Of a stretch of DNA of 64,000 nucleotides, positions 1 to 9,180 are shown in pieces (positions within the stretch are counted from its first letter, which is position 1; each line of letters opens with the position of its first letter). Origin of the DNA: Polytrichum commune (taxonomy: Eukaryota > Streptophyta > Polytrichopsida > Polytrichales > Polytrichaceae); the NCBI GenBank assembly GCA_950295325.1, contig OX485806.1, positions 35,774,001 through 35,838,000 of the forward strand. The letters run 5' to 3'. The position numbers and the translations under genes are program-made. The notes beneath the pieces are model-generated. The model did not search any database, had not been told where the DNA came from, and was given only the letters and a program-made list of their open reading frames with translations.

Positions 1-130
1 TATAAGGGATGACAAATAGTGGTGGGTTAACATTTAGTGTTGGTGACCCTACACTGTGGTTTACAATTAGTATTGACCAAGACAATTAGAATCGGTGACG
101 CTAAATACCACATTCAGTCTAGTGCTAGGC
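1..130 (+). repeat. Dispersed repeat, family with TTAACATTTAGTGTTGG core (partial copy)
   Basis: This segment matches the reverse complement of 53068-53196 nearly base for base, and 40677-40761 in the direct orientation. Shared landmarks are GACAAATA, GGGTTAACATTTAGTGTTGG, GTTTACAATTAGTATTGA and AAGACAATTAGAAT. The window edge probably truncates it. No coding capacity is visible, so it is a non-autonomous repeat of unknown class. Confidence 0.7.
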
Positions 131-922
131 TCCTACCACATTATGTACTCTGAGGGTGCACTCAACATTGTCCGGACATACCACGTGGTTTACAAGAGGG
201 TATTATAGTGAGACTTCCGGTCACAAAGCATTCATATGGGATGGGTAATTTGTCATATAGTAGTACTTATTCTAGTACCTATTCAACAAAGAAACCCCCT
301 TGCTAAATTTTCTTATACATATAAAGAGACAGAAAATCCTATAGGGGAAGCCACATTATTTGAAAGATCGCTAGTCCAATAACAAAAATAAGTCAATCTC
401 TACCTTGCCTTACTTCATCTCCTTTTAATCCTCTCCTCCTCCTCTCTCTCCCTTCTTTGCTACCTTATGGCTTCCATTGGTCTTCTCTTGTCTCATATAC
501 ATTGTGCTCATTGAAGCTCTAGTAATTAGTTTCAAGATTAAGACTATGTGACTGAGGAAAAAGGAGAAGCATGGAGGAAGTGATGAAATTACCAAGGAAT
601 ATAAAACATATGGGAACTACATCATTTGTGGTATTTAGTGTCACGTACACTACTTGCAAAGGGCCTAAAATAGATGCCTAGAGGTTTCAAAGTGTCATGT
701 CCACTAATTGTCAATATGATTTAATTCGTCAACATAAGTAACACTTCTAGCTGAAAAATTATCTCCATAACCGCTCATCTAAATGTTGATTCTCGGTTAC
801 AACAGTTGTCAAAACTCTTGTGAGGGTGTTCAATCACAAGCCGCCACCACATAAAACTTAACTCTGTTCGCCTACAATATATATATCAACAACATGTCTC
901 ATCCATGTCAGCATTACATGTA
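131..922. other. No gene recognised
   Basis: AT-rich sequence with stops in all frames. The only landmark is another TATTTAGTGTCAC motif near 637-650, the same motif that forms the ends of the small elements at 2400-2589 and 5997-6175. Confidence 0.5.
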
Positions 923-930
923 CTCTAATG

Positions 931-1764
931 CACGGGTAGATCACTTAGTGCATTTTAAAAACGACGTGCAGCATAATATAGAGAGGATTAAAATCATTTG
1001 AAATAAAAATTAGAGAGGAATTCCAAATAATGAAGGGGCCATTAAATGTAGACAATCCCATTATAAGTAAGTTAGATGGACATAAAACGTGGGCCATTAT
1101 TTTTTTGTAAAATTAATATAGGGGCTGAAGATAAGGATCCTAGAAGGTATGTTTAGTATGGTATGAAAATGGATCAGCATTTTGTAAACCGCATGTTGTG
1201 TTTGTAAACACATGGACACTTTTCCTTTGTTTCCACCCTTACCCTATTTGTGGTGTACTTGGGGTTATTTTGTATGTGCTGTAACATTGTGGACTCCACC
1301 CTAAATTATAAATTCTAAACCCGTTTTACTATGCTTTGTGTTTTTGGTCATTTGCATTGCAATGACCGCTATGGTATTTGTGCTGGCATCTCCTATGTGT
1401 TTTCATCATAACAATGTTTGCAATGGTATTACTTTGCTATGGTCTCCTATGTGTTTTCTTCATAACTATGTTTGCAATGGTATTACTGTTTGCACCCTTC
1501 TTTGTTTCCATGCTTTCCCTCAACACTCGTCAATTGCGTTAGGAAGTAGATTAGCTTTTATTACTTAAAAGGAATATAGAGTACAAAAAATTGCAGTGAC
1601 TTAGACAATATAAGTAATGGAAGGGTGCAAACAAATGGGTCATTTTTGAAATTTAAGTAATTATAGGGAGGCTTTAATTCAGCCCTTGAAGGTAAATAGC
1701 CCCAAAACAAAAAACCCCCAGCCGCACGTGGTGCACAAAAATGCCTTAGAGCGATGTACCCGTG
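931..1764 (-). mobile_element. CACGGG-family DNA transposon, non-autonomous, 834 bp, probable hAT type
   Basis: The element is bounded by inverted ends CACGGGTAGATCACT (931) and its near complement ending GTACCCGTG (1764). It is flanked by a perfect 8-bp direct duplication CTCTAATG (923-930 and 1765-1772). Relative to the copies at 29128 and 32324 it lies inverted: CCGCACGTGGTGCAC sits near its right end and the AAAACGACGTGC end at its left. An 8-bp duplication is usual for hAT elements, though the terminus fits the hAT consensus only loosely. It contains a 54-bp direct tandem duplication (units start at 1389 and 1443) and no credible transposase. The 76-codon ORF at 1338-1568 merely reads through that duplication. 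Confidence 0.85.
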
Positions 1765-1790
1765 CTCTAATGAGCGGTTAAATAAACATG

Positions 1791-2300
1791 TGCGACCATG
1801 GATGCCTCAACCTTAGTATGCTCAAAAATATCTTCCCCTTGCATACTAAAATACAAGACTATCATCTCAAGTATCCCAATGTGCTACTCTAAACTTCATA
1901 ATGGAGATAACATATAAATTCACAATGTGTTCCAATAAACCTTACCGGGTTTTAAATTTGTAGCGATTTCCATATTTATGAAAAAAAGAAAATTAAAATT
2001 TGCATTCTCCTTAGAATTTGTGTTCCTTCACAAGCAAAATTAACCCCTCCTATTACTCCTCCTAAAAAAATGAAAAATGTCTTATTTTATCGGTCATAGA
2101 TGCAACATTAATGGTAAGTGTCATGTGTTTACATTTTAGTATACAAGGGGAAAATATTCTTGAGCATACTAATGCCAAGTGTCATTTGTGCTCACTTTGG
2201 TCAACTCGTAGACCATTGTGTAACATAGGCATTCACCTCATAACACTATGAAACATACTCATGCCAAGTGTTATAAGGTGACACTATGGCGAACTTGTTA
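1791..2300. repeat. Dispersed repeat with GCATACTAAAAT / CCAAGTGTCAT motifs, inverted halves
   Basis: The left half (1815-1925: AGTATGCTCAAAAATATCTT, CCCCTTGCATACTAAAAT, AGTATCCCAATGTGCTACTC) is closely related to 35500-35600. The right half (about 2105-2290: TACATTTTAGTATACAAGGG, GAGCATACTAATGCCAAGTG) is the reverse complement of 35360-35520. A third relative is at 50330-50475. The inverted arrangement suggests two adjacent copies or a fold-back element. Not coding. Confidence 0.65.
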
Positions 2301-2399
2301 ATCATCAATGTAACCTAGCATATGCCTCAAAATAGGGTAAGTGATACTATTACGCATGTGACACTAAATAACATAAATGGTGTACTACAATTAATAATG

Positions 2400-2589
2400 T
2401 ATTTAGTGTCACTTTATTTGGATTTATGCATGCTATATCTTTTATTATTATTTTCTTTTTTTACCAAGTAAAGATGTTAATGTTCTATAATGTCTAATCA
2501 ATCAATTTGACCTTTGTTGGCAAAAAAATGAGATATACAATAAATAGTTATAGAATTATGTAATTCCAAATAGTAAGTGACACTAAATA
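2400..2589. mobile_element. Small inverted-repeat element (MITE), TATTTAGTGTCAC ends
   Basis: A perfect 13-bp inverted repeat (TATTTAGTGTCAC at 2400-2412; complement at 2577-2589) bounds 190 bp. The inner ends are also related (TTTATTTGGATTTA against a right end reading TAATTCCAAATAGTAA). A second copy lies at 5997-6175. No clear target duplication could be fixed because the flanks also carry TATTTAGTGT motifs. Confidence 0.6.
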
Positions 2590-3434
2590 CAATATTTAGT
2601 GTAGTTATCACACTGAAAAGTACTCATTATTATAGTTACCAAGCAATGGCCATGAGGTCAACTTACTTTCATAGGCCATGAGCAATGGTTTTCCTTTTTA
2701 AAATACTAGTTGTTGAACTTAACCCCAACCTCCCTCACCACCTACAAGCCTACTAGTCCCTTCTTCTGCCTCCTATCATTGGATGTTCCAATTTAATCTC
2801 TTGATATTTACATTGCCCTTAAGCTGCCCACAACTAATGATCCCAATAGGCTCTAAATATTTTTTCCGCCTAAAGTTGCCAAAAATATTAGAGAGATATG
2901 AAATTTAAGGGAGAGATACTGTACCATAAGTGCTTCAATCACCTATATTTATCATGCATAATTAAGCTAGCTACCTGCACAACTATCTTGTGTATCCATA
3001 GTGTAGCCACATGCACAGTCCGGGGAGTTTTATACAAAAATCGGTACATTTCCGATCTTTTATAAAGACATTCGGATTTTTATTTTTTTGCTCGGAAGCT
3101 ACCTAAATCCAATTTTTATTCTCGGTTTAAAACCAATATTTAACTTTACCTTTCGGTAATTTTTCGACTTTCTGAATTTCATTTCGGTACGTTTCCGAAG
3201 ATTTGTATTGTATGTCGGATTTGTTTTTTTAGATATTGTAAAAACAAATTGGTGTTATGTTTTTAAAGGGGTGAATTTGTGTTGATAGAAAATCCAAGTA
3301 TCCTTGGAAGGATTTGAACCTTGCCAAGCCCCCACCAACTTGGGGCCAAGGATTTAGCCTTCAAAAAATATATAAATCCAAAAAGGGTTCATACATTATT
3401 TAGAGGCTAGTTAGTACAACAATACATGCAACTT

Positions 3435-3665
3435 TTAAACATCCGTATCCTCATAATTAGAAAACATAGTTGAACTTACTGAACAAGATGTATCACTTGC
3501 AGAAGTCACATAACGTGAAGGATTAGCATATAAAAACCGGTATTTGGTTCCAGTTTTCCACAAAGGAATTGCCTCTTCGATAATATTAACAAAGTTTTCA
3601 TTTGGTCCCTCTAAAGCAATTCTAAGCATAGCTTCCAAATTTCTACTCCCAAGTTTGTTTCTCAC
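3435..3665 (-). pseudogene. hAT-like transposase C-terminal fragment
   Basis: A 76-codon minus-strand frame reads LGSRNLEAMLRIALEGP near its start, then EEAIPLWKTGTKYRFLY. By recollection this resembles the C-terminal part of plant hAT transposases, where an N-R/K-L-...-L-M-R-I-...-EGP segment is followed by a ...W...K...R stretch. No domain search was run. Nothing upstream on the minus strand continues the protein, so only a fragment remains. It lies inside the putative 3021-4648 element. Confidence 0.45.
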
Positions 3666-3696
3666 TCATGTTTTTATTAAATTTTGGACACTAAAT

Positions 3697-3716
3697 CCTA
3701 AACCCTAAACCCTAAA
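3697..3716 (+). repeat. Interstitial telomere-like run (CCCTAAA)
   Basis: CCTAAA-CCCTAAA-CCCTAAA, the plant telomere repeat, occurs here in just under three units. Such short runs are also known as telo-box motifs in plant promoters. Here it lies inside a transposon-like segment, so neither a telomere nor a regulatory role is implied. Confidence 0.8.
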
Positions 3717-3925
3717 CTTCATCCCACGCTCTGTACTTCACGGTGTCATGCACAAAACTGCAGTGTGATGTCACTGTGAAGTCTTTGAATCGTTGTGAGA
3801 GATCCAGGAGATTCAAGAATCGTTGTGAGAGATTCAAGAGATCTAGGAGACGAGCATTGGTTCTGCACAAGTTTGTTTCCTACTCTTCAAGACTTATCTA
3901 CAAGATTTCAAGAGATTCACGACCT

Positions 3926-4165
3926 CTGAAACAGATGTCTCTGACTGGATCGCAGTGGATCGCCGCACCGAACTGGACCTCCAAAGTGGACCTCCAAAAC
4001 AGATGTTTCCAATTGGATCGCAGTGGATGGCCGCACCAAACTGGACCTTCACCTTGGACCTTCGAAATAGATGTCACCAACTGGATTGCAGGTGGATTGC
4101 CGCACCGAACTGGACCTCCGAAACAGATGTCTCCAACTAGATCGCAAGTGGATTGCCGCAGGTGG
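3926..4165. repeat. Minisatellite, about 3.5 diverged units of 45-68 bp
   Basis: Units begin AAACAGATGTCTCTGACTGG (3930), then AAACAGATGTTTCCAATTGG (about 3999), AAATAGATGTCACCAACTGG (about 4066) and AAACAGATGTCTCCAACTAG (about 4121). Each continues into GGATCGCAGTGGAT-GCCGCACCGAACTGGACC-like sequence. The open frames on both strands here (for example 3743-4198) are a by-product of this repetition and are not called as genes. Confidence 0.75.
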
Positions 4166-4688
4166 ATGCAGAAACAAACAGAAGCGGAAGAGCAGTAGCG
4201 AAAGAGCACAGAAAGAAATCCCAGTAGAGGAGTGAGAGGAGTGAGACACTTTGCACAAGGGACTCAAACTCCTTATACTCGTGAGAGAGGGTCCTTGGGT
4301 GCTTAGAGCCTCAAAACTCTAATCGGCCCAGTGAACGGAACCAACCCTAAATTAATTAGCCTCCATGGTTCTTGACCTTATGAGTCATGACTCTAGTATT
4401 ACCCTAGTAGAAATTTCCGCCCTATCCCTAGTCCCTTCGGCTACTTGCCTAAAATTTAAAAATTGGCTCGGTAAATATCCTAAAATTTGATGCCTCAACC
4501 GGCTATATTGCCGATCTTTTCTCATTTGAACCAGTCAATTTCCGACCTTAACAATTTTAAGTCGGTACCTCGTCCGAATCATTGCGAACTCATTCGGAAA
4601 TCTCCAAAAAAATTCGGCTAGCTCGTAACTAAAGTTTGGTACTCCCCGTTCATTGGCCACATGCACTCTACCTCAATCATTGGCAACA

Positions 4689-4786
4689 TCCTCTCTACTT
4701 GACGGAAAACTTGTCAGGTGGTGAACTACCTCCTGTGCTTTGGCACTGGCCTGTCGGCCTTATGTCTCAAAAAAAAAAAAAAAAAA
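4689..4786 (+). mobile_element. Short retroinsertion with poly(A) tail (SINE or truncated LINE)
   Basis: 98 bp ending in 18 A residues (4769-4786) is flanked by a perfect 15-bp direct duplication CAATCATTGGCAACA (4674-4688 and 4787-4801). This is the signature of target-primed reverse transcription. The body has a G+C-rich end, TTTGGCACTGGCCTGTCGGC, just before TTATGTCTC and the tail. There is no A/B-box pair that would prove a tRNA-derived SINE, so it may equally be a 5'-truncated LINE end. Confidence 0.8.
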
Positions 4787-4801
4787 CAATCATTGGCAAC
4801 A

Positions 4802-5399
4802 CCGCACGGTGATTCTTGCAATGAAGGAGGAATTAGAATTTTCAGACCACAAAGACGATGTGTATGCAGATGAATCTCCTCCCAAGCCAGACAACAACCA
4901 TTTAATGAAGAATGTATGCGACATTTTGTTCCGAAACGTGCACGACTATTCAAATTAGGGGAACCTATTAATCCACCCCTAGCTCTAAAGTGGTATGCTC
5001 CCTTCTTTATTAAAAGCCTTTCGAAACTATTTTTGTTTTTTAAGGTCCCCACTAACACATTTTCCGGAGATAGAATTCTACATGGAGCGTTTGCAACAAC
5101 CTTAATTTGATTGCACCACGACGTAGAACCTCCTAGAGATTAAGCATTCCGGTATGGAAATGTTAGAATTGTTTCGTGGCAATGATGACCCAAGGTAAAA
5201 ACGGTGTCACTTACACCAAAAAAACGGGTGATTTTGGGAAGGATGAGGATAGAACTGTTGATTGAGGTAGTTAATTCCGAGGATAGACGTCGTTTTGGTA
5301 TCTAAGTAACCCGAAGTAGGGATATAATAGCATCAAGATGTGTAAAGGTTGACTCATCAAGCATACAACTTGTCAAAGTAGGCTAAGTTATTTCTTGTG
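4802..5399. other. No gene recognised
   Basis: A short plus-strand frame, 4803-4958 (ILAMKEELEFSDHKDDVYAD is part of it), has a protein-like composition and could be a gene relic, but I do not recognise it. The rest has no sustained frame. Confidence 0.4.
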
Positions 5400-5815
5400 A
5401 CCAAGTACACTAAATATGATATGTAGTGTTTGATACACTAAATACGAACGTATACACTAAATGTCAATAACCCTATGAAAGTAAGTAACATTAATTGGAA
5501 ACTCAAACACTAAATATCAACTATGGTAAAATGTGGAAGTTACATGTTTGAATTTAGTGTTGGTAAGGATATGAAAAGAATGACATCAACTTCGGTAGAT
5601 GAGAAATCAGCGAGCAAGAAGGTGGGGCGCCATCCCTAAAATCACAAGTCCAATGAAATCCATGCTTCACAGGAAGGGATGTGGCAATAGGGAAGATAGC
5701 GACACATTTATGTCTAACACTAACTGTCAAGGAATTGAAAATTAGTGTTGAGCAAGGTAGGGTGGTAACAACATTAAATATAATCAAACACTAAATATCA
5801 TATTTAGTGTAGTTA
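5400..5815. repeat. Cluster of CACTAAATA / TATTTAGTGT motifs
   Basis: ACTAAATATGATATGTAGTG, ACACTAAATACGAACG, ACACTAAATGTC, ACACTAAATATCAAC, TTTAGTGTTGG and ACTAAATATCATATTTAGTG occur within about 400 bp. Several are near-palindromes. Related motifs bound the elements at 2400-2589 and 5997-6175, so this looks like a zone of nested or degenerate copies. Confidence 0.6.
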
Positions 5816-5996
5816 GTCTAAGAGGAAGGTCACAGAATGTGTAGCCCCTCCCCATGTTTTGAGAAGTAAACAAGGTATTGTGGACCCAAGTTTTGGAAAC
5901 AATGTGTTGCAAACGTAGAACTAGATTGCACCATTCATTTCATCCCAGCATAAATCTTATGTGGAGCTTAACAATGCACAACTACACTAAATATGA

Positions 5997-6175
5997 TATT
6001 TAGTGTCCATTACTATTTGGAATTACGCAATGCTATATTTATTTACTGCATATCTCATATTTTACCAACAAATGTTAAATTGGTAGTTTAGACATTATAG
6101 AACATCAACAATTGTACATTAATAGTTAAAAAGATATACCATTGGGTAAATCCAAATAGTACATGACACTAAATA
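5997..6175. mobile_element. Small inverted-repeat element (MITE), second copy
   Basis: 179 bp between TATTTAGTGTCCATTACTAT (5997) and the inverted ATAGTACATGACACTAAATA (ends 6175). The inner sequence (GGAATTAC near the left, GGTAAATCC near the right, CATATCTCATATTTTACCAA in the middle) is a diverged reverse-oriented relative of 2400-2589. Confidence 0.6.
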
Positions 6176-7237
6176 TCATATTAATGTACTACTCATTTTG
6201 AAGCGGTCAAATAAAGAGGACAAGATATTCTTATGTGAGAATTGAAAGCTCCTATTAGATTAATTTAATCAAATGTGCTACCCAAAAAATAGCGGACTTG
6301 ATACTCTTGACTTTGAAACTTGAAAAGAAAGATGATTAACCTGAATGAGGACGGCCGTGGTCTTTCCACTAGATCTCTTCCAGTATATGGTCTTATGACC
6401 TGCGTACATAGGATTCTAAATTCACATTCACTGAGGTTATAACCGCCTAGTGGAAAATGACAACAGAGCATGCAATGCAAGTAAGGTAGTGTCAGGACTC
6501 AGGAGGTTCAAGTGGCGCTCTTCTTCAATCAGGCTCCATGTCTTGATTCAGATTTCTTCAATGCAACATGACTTTTAGTTGTCTCCTCTTGTTCCGGTGG
6601 TTAGGGCATTGCAATGCAACATGGTGCCACGTGAGATTACAGGGGGAAAAGTGTATTGAACGGTCCTGGCAGCTTCAAACCAGGTGTGAATTTGTCTCTA
6701 GTCATTCATTGTCGGTTTGTGTTCTGCCTCGAGTGGCGCGAAATGCGGAGTCGATTAAAGCTCTTCTATGAGTTTAGGTCGCACACTGATGAGTCGTCAA
6801 CACTTGACATTTACTTGACACACGATGGTGGGCTATATATGGTGGGTTTTGTGTGTGTGTGTAAATTGACATGTTGTTTCCTGTCGGATTTCTTGTCATA
6901 TTCATGTCCTCGGGGTGAGGCTCATCAGTTTCAGAAAGTCTGACATGAATGCCCTGCCCCGTTACATGATGAAGACATGATCAAATTTTCTTCGTTATAT
7001 TTAGACACCAAATCTTAGAAAGGCCTTTGTACATCCAATTTAGGTTTTTGGAAGGTTTCTCTATTCTAACTTACCTAATGAGCTTTCCAGATCTAAACAC
7101 ATATTATCCATTTGGTGTACCATAAATTAGGTATGTTCTCTTCAAAGGAGATTGGCACCATCTTTTGACCCTCTTAAACATTTTGGGCCCTTTTGGAAAA
7201 CTTGGACTACCACCCTTGCATGAAGTTCACTTGGCTC
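6176..7237. other. No gene recognised
   Basis: Short frames of 67-95 codons occur at 6568-6943 on the plus strand, but they overlap in different frames and carry no motif I recognise. A GT-rich run (GTGTGTGTGTGTG) lies near 6850. Confidence 0.45.
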
Positions 7238-7241
7238 TTAA

Positions 7242-7834
7242 CCCCTAAAGGACCGTAAGGCCCCCAAGGGGCTTTTGATTGTAGAAAAGTGCAAATTGGA
7301 TGAGATTGTTCCAAAGAAGCCCAAATTTGCGGGGAGAGGACCCTGGCTGTTTTTGCGAGATGGATCCAATGGTCTTTTCCGATCAGAAAATGATGAAGGA
7401 TTGGATTTTTGGCGAATTCTTTGAGTTTTCAGTTTTTGGGCCCAATCTCATTGCTTGGAGACTTCAGAGTCCCAAATCTTTTTTTCCACACCTCAGAATT
7501 TGACGAAAAAAAATTCCACGTGAGGGTCATAATGTTCTTTACATGTGGTAAAAATTTCAGATGTTTTGGAGCACTTCTAAGCAATCTGATTCCAGCATAA
7601 GTACGAAGTATCCCCTGCCCGAACAATTTCCATCAATCTTCTCAACGGTGGCAATTTCTCAGAAATTGTGCGATCTTGTTGATCTTTTTTTGCATAAACA
7701 AGCTATGTAAGTCTTCTTTAGTTTCAACAGTGCCGATCGTGAAAATTACCCCACACCAATAAGAAATTGAGCTTGTTACAAGAGCTAATCAAGAAAACAT
7801 GACCTAAGCTAAAACACCCTTGGTCCTATAGGGG
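7242..7834. mobile_element. TTAA-flanked inverted-repeat element, 593 bp (piggyBac-like termini)
   Basis: The ends CCCCTAAAGGACC (7242) and GGTCCTATAGGGG (ends 7834) are inverted with one mismatch in 13, and each is flanked by TTAA (7238-7241 and 7835-7838). Duplication of TTAA next to termini beginning CCC is typical of piggyBac-type elements; a Kolobok-type origin is the alternative. No transposase remains. The element at 22540-22772 has the same architecture and a similar sub-terminal block with GCCCC followed by GGG. Confidence 0.55.
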
Positions 7835-8288
7835 TTAATCTACAAAAAGACCAAAAGGAGTATCTATGTATCGAAAGTCTCTTATGTAGAGGAGGTGCCA
7901 TACTCCTATACACAAATGACTCTCGTGAGTTTGCTTACTTTCGTATTGCAAATTGTTGAAGGACCAGACCATAAGGTGTGTTGTTGCTTTCATTTTCATT
8001 GTTGTAAAACACCTCTTGATTGACCTTTTAAACATTTGTGGAGTGTAAACAAGTTGATCACTGAGATGAGAGTCACATTTCACCAAATTGAGGATGCCAT
8101 GCAAAGTGCATAACATTCTTGAGTGACCCCCACAATCTACTTTTTGAAGACGTATATTATCATGGAATACGGGGATGACGTGACCCCTAGAAGAAGGCCA
8201 TGGCATCTGGCCTTACATCAACTTGAAGCCATCTCTTTTGAAATTCATGGCCACCATGGGCAAACAAGTAAGGTCAACTAAGGTAGAC
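7835..8288. other. No gene recognised
   Basis: The 123-codon minus-strand frame at 7835-8206 shows no motif, no homologue I recognise and no clear splice context. It is left unannotated. Confidence 0.4.
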
Positions 8289-8291
8289 TAA

Positions 8292-9177
8292 GGGCCAAGT
8301 TCCATGTGCCGGTCCTGGTCCGTTTTTTAAATGGGTGAGAAACGGGTGACATCATCCAAAAAATGGGTGATGTCACCCATTTTATGGAGGGGTACTTCTA
8401 TGTGGGGTGCCGGTTATTTCGATTTCCTACTTTCTAACTAAATTTGGTGAGTGATAAGACATGACACTTTATGAAGGTCACTGGCAATGGAGGTCATCAT
8501 CATTTAACTTTTCATATTTGATTTGCACATCAATTTCCATACATTTATTGAATGAATGAATTTATTAGAGTGAGGCGAGTGGCTGTCAACATTGCATGTA
8601 TTGATACATAAAGATTTTTTAAGTTTATACCCCTAATTGATAATCTAATTGTCAATGTAACCACTACATAAAGTGAAATAATCCTGTGTTTGTTTTAATA
8701 AAACTTAACTGTGACACCTAAATGATGCCAAAATAGTATTTTAAATATTTTACAAGTGTTTCCTTTGGTTTGTTTGCCTTATATATATATATATATATAT
8801 CTAGATCTAGATCTAGATATTGTTAAGATCTAGATTCTAAAACCATCATAAAATACACAATACACGTTCCGTAGGAGTGCTCCTTAAAAGAAAGGACTTG
8901 AAGAACAAAGTGGCCTTTAGTATCCAAGGGTGTACCATAGGTGACCGGCCAATCCGGTCACCGGAGCTTTCTAACCGGCACATGTCCTTCTTGTGACCGT
9001 TAGGACCGCTCGTCCTTTGGCACCCGTTCTTGCACAACACAAAATGTGGGACACCCATCCATGGGGGGTACCGGTCCTTGGGTGAGAGGAATGGGCATAT
9101 GGCACCACCCTCTTTTCACTGGCCCACCCATTTATTATTTTAAAAACGGACCGGGACCGGCACATGGAACTTGGCCC
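8292..9177. mobile_element. PIF/Harbinger-like non-autonomous element, 886 bp
   Basis: The ends GGGCCAAGTTCCATGTGCCG (8292) and CGGCACATGGAACTTGGCCC (ends 9177) are inverted. The match continues as GGTCC...GGTCCGTTTTTAAA with one indel, giving about 40 bp of terminal inverted repeat. The flanks are TAA on both sides (8289-8291 and 9178-9180). A 3-bp TAA/TTA duplication with termini starting GGG is the PIF/Harbinger (Tourist-like) signature. Inside are an (AT)n tract (about 8780-8800), CTAGAT repeats and a GGTGACCGG-type palindrome near 8940-8965, but no transposase. Confidence 0.8.
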
Positions 9178-9180
9178 TAA

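Larger units (their letters stand above)
3021..4648. mobile_element. Possible DNA transposon remnant bounded by inverted CGGGGAGT
   Basis: The left end CGGGGAGT (3021) and right end ACTCCCCG (4641-4648) are inverted. The 10-mer CCACATGCAC occurs directly on both sides (3007-3016 and 4657-4666), which would fit a 9-11 bp target duplication if the true ends lie slightly further out. The sub-terminal zones are rich in TCGGTA / TTCCGA motifs (3037-3250 and 4500-4640), as in many DNA transposons. Inside are a transposase-like fragment, a short telomere-like run and a minisatellite. The terminal match is only 8 bp, so the boundaries are tentative. Confidence 0.4.

Noticed and set aside
3310-3320. 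GGATTTGAACC, the complement of a tRNA B-box (GGTTCAAATCC)
   Set aside because: No matching A-box or cloverleaf could be drawn around it, so no tRNA gene or tRNA-derived SINE is called.
3743-4267. Overlapping open frames up to 151 codons on both strands
   Set aside because: They run through the minisatellite at 3926-4165; openness in several frames is a by-product of the repetition.
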